From: Conexibacter arvalis
GTDB lineage: Bacteria > Actinomycetota > Thermoleophilia > Solirubrobacterales > Solirubrobacteraceae
Assembly: GCF_014199525.1 (NCBI RefSeq)
Contig: NZ_JACHNU010000001.1
Location: forward strand, 496,001-560,000
DNA length: 64,000 bases
Direction: 5' to 3'
Shown: piece after piece, positions 1 to 7,955 of the stretch
Layout of the letters: each line of letters begins with the position of its first letter
Numbering within the stretch: the first letter of the stretch is position 1
Translations under genes and position numbers: made by a program
Notes under the pieces: generated by a model
Told to the model about the DNA's origin: nothing
Databases searched by the model: none
What the model saw: the letters and a program-made list of their open reading frames with translations, nothing else

Positions 1-124
1 GCGCCAGCGCGAGGTCGAGGTCGGCGACCACGAGCCGTCTCACCCCGGCGTCGCGCGCCAGCTCCAGCGCGATCGCGCGGCCGATCCCGCGCCCCCCTCC
101 GACCACCACAGCGGTCCCGCTCAT
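1..124 (-). CDS. SDR-family oxidoreductase, N-terminal fragment (runs off the window)
   Basis: Only the first ~41 codons lie in the window; the 3' part is beyond base 1. The visible start reads MSGTAVVVGGGRGIGRAIAL, the glycine-rich NAD(P)-binding turn of short-chain dehydrogenases, followed by a strand ending in an acidic residue (VVADLD), which usually favours NAD(H). Its ATG overlaps the TGA of the upstream SelA-like gene as ATGA, so it is co-transcribed with the ABC transporter/lactonase operon. By context it would oxidise or reduce a sugar acid or keto acid intermediate; the substrate is not visible. Confidence 0.8.
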   Translation of the reverse strand, partial: MSGTAVVVGGGRGIGRAIALELARDAGVRRLVVADLDLALA

Positions 125-1356
125 GCCGTCCAGTCCTTCCTGTCTTCCGTGTCGATTGCCGCGGCGGCTTCCCGCTGCCGCAGCGAGGCGGCGAGGGAGG
201 TCGCGACGACCTCGGCCTCGCCCGCTTGCAGTTGGGTGGGGGTGACGCGCAGCAGCCCGCGCCACGCCAGCGCCTCGTCGAGCGCGATCGACGGCGTCCC
301 CGCCGCCAGCTCGCGCACGACGTCGTAGGCGGTGCGGCCGAGCGCGCGCTCGTCGAGCGCGATCTCGGCGACCGGCCAGCCGCGCTCGCGGCCGTCGGCG
401 GGGAGCACCTCCGCCCGCACGCCGTCGATCCCGTCGAGCGCCGCGACGACCGTCTCGCAGTCGGCGGTCCAGCGGGCGCGGTCGGCGTCGTGGTCGCGCG
501 CGACCCAGGCGCGGAGCGCGGCGAGCAGGCCGGCGATCTCCTCCTTGCCGACCTTGAGCGCGCGCCCGATCCCCTGGTGGGGCGGCCCGGGGACGATCCC
601 CTCCGCGACCAGCGGCGCGCCGTGCCAGGTCTCCATCCGCACGTCCTGGTCCTGGTGCTGGAGCGCGACCGAGCGGATCAGGTCGGCGCGGCCGTAGAGG
701 AAGCCCGACGCCGCCGGGCCGCCGATCCACTTGCCGCCGCTGACGGCGACGAGGTCGACGCCGAGCGCGGCGAACCGTCTCAGGTTCGCGACCGGCGGCA
801 CTGCCAGCGAGGCGTCGAGGATCACCGGCACGCCGCGGCGATGGGCGATCGCGACGACCTGCTCGAGCGGGATCGCGTTCGCGCCGCTGTTGGAGAGGTA
901 GGCGACCGCGGCGGTCCGCTCGCCGATCGCCGCGTCGAGCTCGCGCGGGAAGGTGAGGTCGTGGAAGCCGATCTCGACCAGCCGCGCGCCGGCGGCGCGC
1001 AGCGCGTGGTCGTAGGCGATCCGCTGGCCGCGGTGGATGACGATCTCGTCGCGCGCGCCGGAGGCGTCGGGCAGCCGGTCCATCAGCGCCGGGTCGTCGC
1101 CGGCGATGCAGGCGGCGGCGGCGAGCATCAGCCCGCCCGCGGCGCCGTTGGTGACGTAGCCGGCCTCGGCGCCGCAGATCGCCGCGATCTCGGCGCCGGC
1201 CGCCGCCTGCAGCTCGTGCATGCGGACGAAGGCGCCGGCCGCCTCGGCCATCGCCGCGAGCACGTGCGGCCCGGGGGTCGACGAGCCGAGCCGGGTCGCC
1301 GGACCGACGGCGTTGACGACCGGCTCGAGGCCGAGCGATGCGAGCAGCTCGCTCAC
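121..1356 (-). CDS. SelA-like PLP-dependent lyase/transferase
   Basis: 411-residue fold-type I PLP enzyme of the SelA-like group, which includes L-seryl-tRNA(Sec) selenium transferase and the D-glucosaminate-6-phosphate ammonia-lyase type. The likely Schiff-base lysine is K209 in VSGGKWIGGP, and D181 in VILDAS should contact the pyridine nitrogen. It lacks the N-terminal tRNA-binding extension of true SelA and sits among sugar-uptake genes, so a role in deaminating or dehydrating an amino-sugar acid is more likely than selenocysteine synthesis (inference). The GTG start overlaps the TGA of the lactonase-like gene (GTGA). A longer open frame running upstream to ~2319 lies inside the neighbouring gene and is not coding. 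Confidence 0.82.
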   Translation of the reverse strand: MSELLASLGLEPVVNAVGPATRLGSSTPGPHVLAAMAEAAGAFVRMHELQAAAGAEIAAICGAEAGYVTNGAAGGLMLAAAACIAGDDPALMDRLPDASGARDEIVIHRGQRIAYDHALRAAGARLVEIGFHDLTFPRELDAAIGERTAAVAYLSNSGANAIPLEQVVAIAHRRGVPVILDASLAVPPVANLRRFAALGVDLVAVSGGKWIGGPAASGFLYGRADLIRSVALQHQDQDVRMETWHGAPLVAEGIVPGPPHQGIGRALKVGKEEIAGLLAALRAWVARDHDADRARWTADCETVVAALDGIDGVRAEVLPADGRERGWPVAEIALDERALGRTAYDVVRELAAGTPSIALDEALAWRGLLRVTPTQLQAGEAEVVATSLAASLRQREAAAAIDTEDRKDWTA

Positions 1357-2414
1357 GCGGCGCCCTCCGCCACGGCGGCGGCGCCGCTCGCGCCGCCCGC
1401 CGGGCCGTCGCCGGCCGCCGGCTCCCCGGCGGGGGCCGGCTCGATCGCGACGCCGGCCTCCGCGGCCAGCGCCTCGACGCGCGAGAGGTCCCACGCGAAC
1501 GCCTTCGCCGGGTTCTCGACCATCATCGTGTGGATCTGCTCGTCGCTGACGCCGCGCTCGCGCAGCATCGGGACGAAGTTGACGATCACGTTGTCGTAGC
1601 CGCAGCCGCCGTAGAACGACAGCTGGCCGAGCTCGCAGATGTCGTTGGAGAGCATGATCTGCCCGACGAGGCCCTCGGCGCACAGCCCGGCGACGTTGTC
1701 GGCCCGAACCGACAGCGGCGCGTAGCCGCCGATGAAGGCGAGGTTGTCGACGTCGAGCCACGCGCCCTTCTCGGCGATCGGGAGCCAATGGCGGATGCCG
1801 GGCCGGTCGCCGAGATGGGAGATGACGATCCTGCTCGGGTCGACGCCCTCCTCGCCGAGCAGGTCGATCTGCTCGACCGCCAGCTCGCCCCAGTGGGTCG
1901 TGTGGGTCATGATCGGTACGCCGGTGCGCGCATGGGCGCGCCCGGCCGCGCGGAAGACCCGCTCCTGCGCCGGCGTCACGTGGAACCGCTCCGTCCCGAT
2001 CTCGCCGATGAAGCCGGGCCGCACGCCGGTCCCCTCGGCGCCGCGGACCAGCTCGTCGACCAGCCGGTCGGCGAGCTGGCTGGGCAGCTCCTCGTGGACG
2101 TAGTCGGGGTAGACCCGCTCGCGGTACCAGCCGGCGCCCATCACGACGTGGACGCCGCTGCGCTCGCTGATCCGCCGCAGCGCGGCCGGGTCGCGTCTGA
2201 GCCCGACGTTGGTCGGGTCGCAGATCGTCCCGCCGCCGGCCGCCTTGTAGCGCGCGGCCTCGGCGACGGCCAGCTCCTCGTCGTCGAGGATCGCCTCGTA
2301 CAGCTCGCGGATCCCCCACCCGTCGACGAGCAGGTGGTCGTGGCTGAGCGTGATCCCCATCCGCTCCGGCGCGATCGGCCCGCGGACGGTCATCACCTGC
2401 TGCTCTCGATTCAT
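1353..2414 (-). CDS. phosphotriesterase-family metal-dependent hydrolase (lactonase-like)
   Basis: 353-residue amidohydrolase-superfamily TIM barrel. The metal-site residues are visible in order: H25 and H27 (SHDH), a bridging acid E138 in GEIGT, H171, H200 in ISH, and D258 in SNDIC. Glu instead of carboxylated Lys at the bridge is typical of the PHP-like branch rather than of organophosphate hydrolases. Many relatives hydrolyse sugar lactones. In this operon, between sugar permeases and a SelA-like lyase, opening of a lactone made by a sugar dehydrogenase is a reasonable inference. The ATG overlaps the permease TGA (ATGA). Confidence 0.85.
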   Translation of the reverse strand: MNREQQVMTVRGPIAPERMGITLSHDHLLVDGWGIRELYEAILDDEELAVAEAARYKAAGGGTICDPTNVGLRRDPAALRRISERSGVHVVMGAGWYRERVYPDYVHEELPSQLADRLVDELVRGAEGTGVRPGFIGEIGTERFHVTPAQERVFRAAGRAHARTGVPIMTHTTHWGELAVEQIDLLGEEGVDPSRIVISHLGDRPGIRHWLPIAEKGAWLDVDNLAFIGGYAPLSVRADNVAGLCAEGLVGQIMLSNDICELGQLSFYGGCGYDNVIVNFVPMLRERGVSDEQIHTMMVENPAKAFAWDLSRVEALAAEAGVAIEPAPAGEPAAGDGPAGGASGAAAVAEGAA

Positions 2415-3385
2415 CGGACGCTCCCGCGGGCGAGCCCGCTGACGATGTAGCGCTGGAAGAGGACCGCGATCAGGACCGGCGGGATGAGGCTGAAGATCGA
2501 CGCCGCGGCCAGCGTCGTCCACGAGAACTGCTGCAGGTTCTGGAGCCCCGCGACGACCGGCGGCGCGGTCAGCTCGTTGGTCAGCACCAGCGCGTAGAAG
2601 AACTCGCTCCACGCCTCCAGGAAGACGAGCAGCCCCGCGGCGATCAGACCCGGCCGCGCCAGCGGCAGGACGATCGAGATCAGGCACTTCAGACGCGAGG
2701 CGCCGTCGAGCATCGCCGCCTCCTCCAGCTCCTTCGGGACGCTGTCGAAGTAGCTCTTCAACAGCCAGATCGCCAACGGGAGCGTGAAGACCAGGTAGCT
2801 GATGATCAGCGCCGGAGCCGTGTTCAGCAGCTCGGTCTTGCGGAAGAAGACGAAGAACGGCGAGACGATCGCGATCGCCGGCACCACGCGCGAGGCGAGC
2901 AGGCCGAGGTAGGCGATCTTCGCCCCGCGGAAGGGGTAGCGCGAGAAGGCGTAGGCCGCCGCGCCGCCGACCACGAGGTTGATGAAGACGACGACGAGGC
3001 CGACGATCACGCTGCGGCCCATCGCCGGCATCAGCCGCTCGACGGCGTTGGTGCTGGAGGCGACGACGCCGCCGCCGGCGTCGTCGGAGAAGGGCGTCGA
3101 GTCGCCGCGCAGGATCGCCGAGTAGTTGGCGAGGGTCGGTCTCTCCGGCACCCAGTGGAACGGCACTCTGCCGACCTCCGCCGGGGTCATGAAGCTGCTC
3201 GTGACCGTGAAGTAGAGCGGGAACAGGACCCAGATCGCGAACAGCAGCACCGCGAGGTAGATCAGGACCTGGCGCAGCGGGCGCCGTCTCGCCTTGCGGC
3301 CACGCCCAGGCCGGGGGCGCGAAGGAGCCCCTGGCGAGTTCGCGGACGGAATCCGAGGCCTCAGGCCGAGTGATTTCGCGCTCAA
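2411..3385 (-). CDS. carbohydrate ABC transporter permease (MalG/AraQ type)
   Basis: 324-residue inner-membrane permease with a basic N-terminal tail, then about six hydrophobic segments. The cytoplasmic EAA loop reads EEAAMLDGASRLKCLISIVL followed by PLARPG, which docks on the ATPase. I chose the TTG at 3385 because it overlaps the TGA of the partner permease (TTGA), matching the coupling used along this operon; the frame is open further upstream but overlaps the partner gene. It forms the translocation pore with the preceding permease. No ABC ATPase lies nearby, so a shared MsmK/UgpC-type ATPase elsewhere is expected (family knowledge). Confidence 0.9.
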   Translation of the reverse strand: MSAKSLGLRPRIPSANSPGAPSRPRPGRGRKARRRPLRQVLIYLAVLLFAIWVLFPLYFTVTSSFMTPAEVGRVPFHWVPERPTLANYSAILRGDSTPFSDDAGGGVVASSTNAVERLMPAMGRSVIVGLVVVFINLVVGGAAAYAFSRYPFRGAKIAYLGLLASRVVPAIAIVSPFFVFFRKTELLNTAPALIISYLVFTLPLAIWLLKSYFDSVPKELEEAAMLDGASRLKCLISIVLPLARPGLIAAGLLVFLEAWSEFFYALVLTNELTAPPVVAGLQNLQQFSWTTLAAASIFSLIPPVLIAVLFQRYIVSGLARGSVR

Positions 3386-4374
3386 GAGACTCCCTCCGTC
3401 ACGTCGCCGGAGCGGTACAGCAGCTTCACGAACAGCAGCCCGATCAGCAGCGCGACGACGCCGAGGACGACCGCGACGGCCGAGCCCATGCCGACGTTCG
3501 TGTACACGAACAGCTGCTGGTACAGGAAGATCGACAGCACCTCGGTCGCGTTGCCGGGGCCGCCCTGCGTGAGGGCGTAGATGACGTCGAACTGCATGAA
3601 GCCGAAGATCACGTTGATGACGATCACGACGACGATCACCGGCTTGAGCCACGGCAGCGTGATGAGGCGGAACCGCTGCCACGCGGTCGCGCCGTCGACC
3701 TTCGCCGCCTCGGGCAGCTCGTGCGGGATCGTCTGCAGGCCGGCGAGGAACAGCAGCGCCGCGAACGACGCCTGCCGCCACGCGGCCGCGAGCACGCTGA
3801 TGATGAGCGCGCCGGTGTCGCTCGACAGCCACGCCTTGTACTCGTCGATGACGCCGAGCTGGTAGAGCGCGCCGTTGAGCGCGCCGACGTCGCCGTCGGC
3901 GAACCACTTCCAGATGATGCCGGCGATCACCCACGGGCAGGCCCACGGGACGATCAGCAGCGTGCGGGCGAGGAAGCGCCCGCGGAACTGCTCGTTCAGC
4001 AGCAGCGCGAAGGCGAGCCCGAGGCCCGTCGAGACGACCAGGAAGGCGATCGCGTAGACGGCCGTCAGCCACAGCGAGTGGATGAAGTCGGGGTTCTTGA
4101 ACAGCAGCTCGAAGTTTCTGAAGCCGACCCATCTCGTGTCGCCGTTGAGCGCGACTCTCTGCAGCGAGTAGATCAGCGTCTGGATCGCCGGCCAGGCGAT
4201 CAGCCCGAGCACCACCACCAGCGCCGGCAGCGCCAGGTAGAGGCCGAAGCGGCGGTCCGCGGCAGCGCGGCGCGAGCGCTTCTGCGCCCGCGTCCGCGCC
4301 GGCTTCGACGGCCGGGGGGAGGATGCGGTGGCGGTGCGGCCCGCCGCCGCGGCGGTGTCAGCCTGCGGCGGCAA
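3382..4374 (-). CDS. carbohydrate ABC transporter permease (MalF/UgpA type)
   Basis: 330-residue permease, the MalF-like half of a CUT1 sugar importer. A Ser/Ala/Arg-rich cytoplasmic tail of ~45 residues precedes the first membrane segment (LYLALPALVVVLGLIAW). The EAA loop is ELPEAAKVDGATAWQRFRLI then TLPWLKP. It starts with TTG and overlaps the end of the binding-protein gene by 17 bases; there is no convincing Shine-Dalgarno, so the start is moderately certain and translation is probably coupled. It pairs with the MalG-type permease directly downstream. Confidence 0.88.
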   Translation of the reverse strand: MPPQADTAAAAGRTATASSPRPSKPARTRAQKRSRRAAADRRFGLYLALPALVVVLGLIAWPAIQTLIYSLQRVALNGDTRWVGFRNFELLFKNPDFIHSLWLTAVYAIAFLVVSTGLGLAFALLLNEQFRGRFLARTLLIVPWACPWVIAGIIWKWFADGDVGALNGALYQLGVIDEYKAWLSSDTGALIISVLAAAWRQASFAALLFLAGLQTIPHELPEAAKVDGATAWQRFRLITLPWLKPVIVVVIVINVIFGFMQFDVIYALTQGGPGNATEVLSIFLYQQLFVYTNVGMGSAVAVVLGVVALLIGLLFVKLLYRSGDVTEGVS

Positions 4375-5764
4375 AGTTCTTCGCGTCGTCGGCGAGCGAC
4401 GAGATCGTGTCCTTCACGCTCGCCTGGCCGAGCAGCATCGCCTGGATGCGGTCGCCGACCTTCGTCTGGAAGGACGAGTACCACGGCAGCACGCGCGCCG
4501 GGACGACCTGCGAGGCCTCGAACGCTCTCTCCAGCTGGCCGAGGTCGTAGTAGTCGGGGAACGCTCTTCTGAACTGCGGATCCTGGAAGAGGCCGGGGTA
4601 GGGACCCAGCAGCGCGGCCGACTCGGCCCACGAGACGAACGTGCCGTAGCGGCCGTCCTTGTCCTTCCAGCCGTAGAACTTGAGCAGCTCCCAGGCGGCG
4701 TCGGCGCGGCCGCCCTCGGCGGCGGCGCCCAGCTGGACGACCTCGCCGATCTGCAGCGACTGGCCGTTCTCGCCCGGTATGCGGTAGTCGAGCACGACGT
4801 CGCTCGACGCCGGGCCTCTCGCGTTGCGGATCTCCTTGAGGAAGTAGTGGTGCAGGGTGAAGTAGGTGGAGGTGCCCTGCGCCATCGCCGCGACGTGCTT
4901 GCCGGGATCGTCGGTGAGGATCGATCTCGCGGTGAGGCCGTCCTGGTACATCGACGTCCACCAGTCGAGGACGCCCTCGGTCTTGGCGTCGTCCTGGAAG
5001 GTCGGGTTGCCCTCCTCGTCGAACGGGACGATCCCCTCGGCGACGAGGTAGAGGATGAAGTACTCCTCGGAGAACTGCTTGGTCCAGTAGGCGGCGTACG
5101 GGGCGCGGACGCCGTCGGCCTTCAGCTTCTCGCACTGGTCGTAGATCTCGCTCAGCGACTGGGCCGGTCTCGCGAAGCCCGCTCTTCTGAGCTGCGCGGC
5201 GTTGTACATCGGCAGGTGGACCGCCGAGAAGTACGGGACCGAGACGATCCGGCCGTCGGGCAGCTTGTGCCGCGCGGCGGAGGTCTCGAACATGTCGTCG
5301 AGCATCTCCTCGACGCCCGGGAGGTCGTTCAGCTCCTTCGCCCAGCCGGCGTCGACGAACTTCGTCGAGTTGTACGCGAAGTTGTAGTAGGCGTCGATCT
5401 CCTGACCGCCCTGGAGGCGCGTCTGGAGCGCCGGGCCGTAGCCGATGTTCGGGATCAGCGTCAGGTCGACTCTGTTGCCGTACTGCTTGGAGAAGGCGGC
5501 GAGGTTCGCTCTGATCTGGTCCGGATAGGCCTCCCACGCGGTCATCGCCAGCGCGCCCGCGTACGCCTCGCCGGAGCCGCCGGAGCCGCCGCTCGTGCCG
5601 GTCGAGCCCTCGTCGTCGCTGCTGCCGCAGGCGGCCAGCAGACCCATCGCCGGAAGCGCGACGCCGGCCGCCATCGCCCCGCGCAGCAGCGATGCGCGCG
5701 AGACCTTCAGGCCTTCCTCGTCGCCACCGCGCTCAGGCGCGCCGGCGTCCCGATCCTCGTGCAT
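4358..5764 (-). CDS. extracellular sugar-binding lipoprotein of an ABC importer
   Basis: 468-residue family-1 type solute-binding protein, first gene of the minus-strand operon. The N-terminus has SRASLLRGA, a hydrophobic stretch and a lipobox LLAAC, followed by a Ser/Gly linker (CGSSDDEGSTGTSGG), so it should be lipid-anchored outside the membrane. The lone Arg in SRASLL makes Tat export possible but unproven. Aromatic residues suited to sugar stacking are plentiful. A purine-rich stretch (AGGAAAGGGATGAGGG) directly precedes the ATG. The ligand cannot be read from sequence; downstream genes suggest a sugar, amino sugar or sugar acid. Confidence 0.9.
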   Translation of the reverse strand: MHEDRDAGAPERGGDEEGLKVSRASLLRGAMAAGVALPAMGLLAACGSSDDEGSTGTSGGSGGSGEAYAGALAMTAWEAYPDQIRANLAAFSKQYGNRVDLTLIPNIGYGPALQTRLQGGQEIDAYYNFAYNSTKFVDAGWAKELNDLPGVEEMLDDMFETSAARHKLPDGRIVSVPYFSAVHLPMYNAAQLRRAGFARPAQSLSEIYDQCEKLKADGVRAPYAAYWTKQFSEEYFILYLVAEGIVPFDEEGNPTFQDDAKTEGVLDWWTSMYQDGLTARSILTDDPGKHVAAMAQGTSTYFTLHHYFLKEIRNARGPASSDVVLDYRIPGENGQSLQIGEVVQLGAAAEGGRADAAWELLKFYGWKDKDGRYGTFVSWAESAALLGPYPGLFQDPQFRRAFPDYYDLGQLERAFEASQVVPARVLPWYSSFQTKVGDRIQAMLLGQASVKDTISSLADDAKNFAAAG

Positions 5765-5814
5765 CCCTCATCCCTTTCCTTGGTCCTCGTCGCTCTTCCC
5801 GGGGGCCAGACTCA

Positions 5815-5830
5815 ATTCACATACGTGAAT
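5815..5830. promoter_or_regulatory. inverted repeat, probable operator of the sugar-uptake operon
   Basis: ATTCACATACGTGAAT: 6-bp perfect arms (ATTCAC/GTGAAT) around ATAC, 51 bp upstream of the binding-protein ATG. The half-site TTCACATA recurs upstream of the Gfo/Idh gene (8968-8981, opposite orientation) and weakly at 5920-5931. Size and symmetry fit a dimeric repressor; no regulator gene lies in this part of the window. Confidence 0.6.
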
Positions 5831-5896
5831 CTGAGTTCCTGTATGCGTATTGTTACGGTGACGCCGCCGAGGAGTCAAGGGGTGAGAGCGAAATTT

Positions 5897-5956
5897 GTTC
5901 TCACTCGGGAATCGGCGTACTCATACTTGAACCCGATCGGGATGTCGAGATAGGGT
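5897..5956 (+). promoter_or_regulatory. promoter region of the MBL-fold/PLP gene pair
   Basis: TTGAAC at 5928-5933 and TAGGGT at 5951-5956 are 17 bp apart; TAGGGT ends 7 bp before the ATG at 5964, so the mRNA would be leaderless or nearly so. Just upstream, GTTCTCACTCGGGA (5897-5910) is nearly identical to a block at 8988-9001 read on the other strand, and CTCATACTTGAA (5920-5931) resembles the operator half-site. Confidence 0.6.
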
Positions 5957-5963
5957 CGCCGCC

Positions 5964-6731
5964 ATGCACCACGCGCTGACCGCCTGCCCGGTCGCCGTCC
6001 ACGAAGTGCCGACCTCGAAGTGCTTCTTCGGCCGCGACGACGACCGCGTGATCGACCTCTGGTTCTACGTCTGGCTCGTCCGCTCCGAGGACGGCGGGAT
6101 CGGCCTGATCGACAGCGGCCTGCCGCCCGACGCCGACGACCTCGCCGCGCTGCGCACGACCGGCGTCTACCGCGACGTCGTCGGCCTCGCCGACGCGCTC
6201 GCCGCCCACGGCGTGGCGGCCGAGCAGGTCGACTGGTGCTGCGTCACGCAGCCGGTCACCTACCACTCGGGCGGCCTCGTCCCCGAGCTGCTGCCGCGCG
6301 CCGAGGTGTGGCTGTCGAAGGCCGGCATGACCGAGCTGCTGTGCGACCCGCCCGGCCACCCGCCGACCGAGTTCTTCTTCACCGCCCGCTCGTGGGCCTA
6401 CCTGCGCGAGCTGGCGATCGAGGGACGGCTGCACGTCGTCGACGAGCCGACCGAGGTCGTCCCCGGCGTCGTCTTCGAGACGACCGGCGGCCACCATCCC
6501 GGCTCGGCGGGCGTCAGAGTCCGGACCCGCGACGAGGGCGTCGTCGGCATCCTCGAGACCGCCTTCCTGCAGGAGAACGTCGACGCCGAGATCCCGATCG
6601 GGATCGCCGAGCACGTCGCCGAGTGCCGCCGCGCGATCAGGCGCTGGAAGCGCGACTGCGACGTCGTCCTCGCCGACCACGACCCGTCGCTGGCGCGGCG
6701 ATACGGCGGCGCCGCGGCGGCGGCGCGATGA
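5964..6731 (+). CDS. metallo-beta-lactamase-fold protein with degenerate metal site
   Basis: 255 residues with the overall MBL layout: a strand ending LIDSGLPP, the region where HxHxDH should be, a later GGHHPGSAG, then GILETAF and a final ADHDPS. The canonical motif is replaced by TQPVTYHSGG (residues 95-104): Q96, V98 and Y100 stand where H, H and D are expected; only H101 remains. The bridging Asp appears as Glu (ILETAF). The AiiA-like lactonase reaction therefore cannot be assumed; it may bind metal differently or have another role. It overlaps the downstream PLP-enzyme gene by ATGA and is divergent from the sugar-uptake operon. Confidence 0.75.
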   Translation: MHHALTACPVAVHEVPTSKCFFGRDDDRVIDLWFYVWLVRSEDGGIGLIDSGLPPDADDLAALRTTGVYRDVVGLADALAAHGVAAEQVDWCCVTQPVTYHSGGLVPELLPRAEVWLSKAGMTELLCDPPGHPPTEFFFTARSWAYLRELAIEGRLHVVDEPTEVVPGVVFETTGGHHPGSAGVRVRTRDEGVVGILETAFLQENVDAEIPIGIAEHVAECRRAIRRWKRDCDVVLADHDPSLARRYGGAAAAAR

Positions 6732-7828
6732 GCGTCGCCGGCGCGCCCGGCGCGATCGGGCCCGAAGCGCTGGCCGAGCGGCTGGCCGCCTTCCCGCGCG
6801 CCGGCCTCGGGACCTTCCCGACGCCGCTGGAGCGGTGGGACCGGCTCGCCGGCCAGCTCGGCCTCGGCGACCGCCTGCTCGCCAAGCGCGAGGACCTCTC
6901 CGGGCTCGCCTTCGGCGGCAACAAGGTCCGCCAGCTCGACCTGCTGCTCGGCGACGCGCTCGCGCAGGGCGCCGACACGATCGTCCACGGCGGGGCGCTG
7001 CAGTCGAACTACTGCCGCATGCTCGCCGCCGCCTGCGCGCGGCTCGGGCTCGACTGCCAGCTCGTGCTCAGCCGCGCCTACGGCCAGCCCGACGACCAGG
7101 GCAACGTGCTGCTCGACCTGCTCGCCGGCGCGACGGTCCACACGATCGACGGCCCGCTCGGCGCCGACCACGAGGCGGTCAAGGCGCGGCTGGCCGAGCG
7201 CCTGCGGGAGCGCGGCCGGCGGCCGTACCTGATCACCTATCCGCGCTCGGAGACGCTCGGCACGGTCGCCTTCGTCGAGGCGGCGCTGGAGACGCTGGCG
7301 CAGTGCGACGACCCGGCCGGCCCGACCGGCGGGCGGCGGCCCGAGCTGCTGGTGACGGCCGCGGTCGGCTCGGCGCAGGCCGGCTACCTGCTCGGCTCGC
7401 GCGCGCTCGGCTGGGAGCTGCGCGTGCGCGGGATCGCGCCGCTCGGCGCCGAGTACCCGGTCGCCGAGACGATCGCGGCGGCCGCCGGCGCCGCCGCCGA
7501 GCTGCTCGGCCTGCCCCGCGCGCTCGTCGCGCGCGCCGACGTCGACAACAGCGCCGCGCACGTCGGCGGCGGCTACGCGGTGCCGACGCCGGAGGGGCTG
7601 GCCGCGATCCGCCGCGTCGCGCGCGCCGAGGGCGTCTTCCTCGACCCGGTCTACACCGGCAAGGCGATGGCGGCGCTGATCGCCGACGCGGAGGCCGGCG
7701 CGCTCGCGCGCGAGCACGAGCGCGTCCTCTTCCTCCACACCGGCGGCAACGTCGCGCTCTTCGCCTACGCGCCGCAGCTGCTCGACGACCTGCGCGCGGC
7801 TGACGGCGCGCTGCTGCGGCCGCTGTAG
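6728..7828 (+). CDS. D-cysteine desulfhydrase/ACC deaminase-like PLP enzyme
   Basis: 366-residue fold-type II PLP enzyme. The cofactor lysine is K66 in AFGGNKVRQLD, the hallmark of the D-cysteine desulfhydrase/1-aminocyclopropane-1-carboxylate deaminase family, followed by GGALQSNYCR, which grips the substrate carboxylate, and a C-terminal LHTGGNVALFAY segment that binds the PLP phosphate. Length matches the family. Members eliminate or deaminate D-amino acids, so with the SelA-like enzyme this locus has two PLP enzymes, hinting at a D-amino or amino-sugar-derived substrate (inference). ATGA overlap with the MBL-fold gene indicates one mRNA. Confidence 0.85.
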   Translation: MSVAGAPGAIGPEALAERLAAFPRAGLGTFPTPLERWDRLAGQLGLGDRLLAKREDLSGLAFGGNKVRQLDLLLGDALAQGADTIVHGGALQSNYCRMLAAACARLGLDCQLVLSRAYGQPDDQGNVLLDLLAGATVHTIDGPLGADHEAVKARLAERLRERGRRPYLITYPRSETLGTVAFVEAALETLAQCDDPAGPTGGRRPELLVTAAVGSAQAGYLLGSRALGWELRVRGIAPLGAEYPVAETIAAAAGAAAELLGLPRALVARADVDNSAAHVGGGYAVPTPEGLAAIRRVARAEGVFLDPVYTGKAMAALIADAEAGALAREHERVLFLHTGGNVALFAYAPQLLDDLRAADGALLRPL

Positions 7829-7955
7829 CGCAGGCGCCCGCCGGCGGCATCTCCTGCGGCGGCCGCCGCCGGCGCGGGCGCGGCGCCGACGCGGCCGCCG
7901 CCGCGCGCACGCCTGCAGCGGCGCCCGAGCTCCGGCGCGGCCGCCGCCGCACCCC

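Noticed and set aside
1357-2319. Extension of the SelA-like frame into a 732-residue protein
   Set aside because: The upstream part lies inside the phosphotriesterase-family gene and is Arg/Asp-rich out-of-frame sequence; homology starts at the GTG at 1356.
4700-5700. Long plus-strand frames opposite the sugar-binding gene (e.g. 4328-5953)
   Set aside because: Rich in Arg/Val/Gly with no motifs; caused by GC-rich third positions of the real minus-strand gene.
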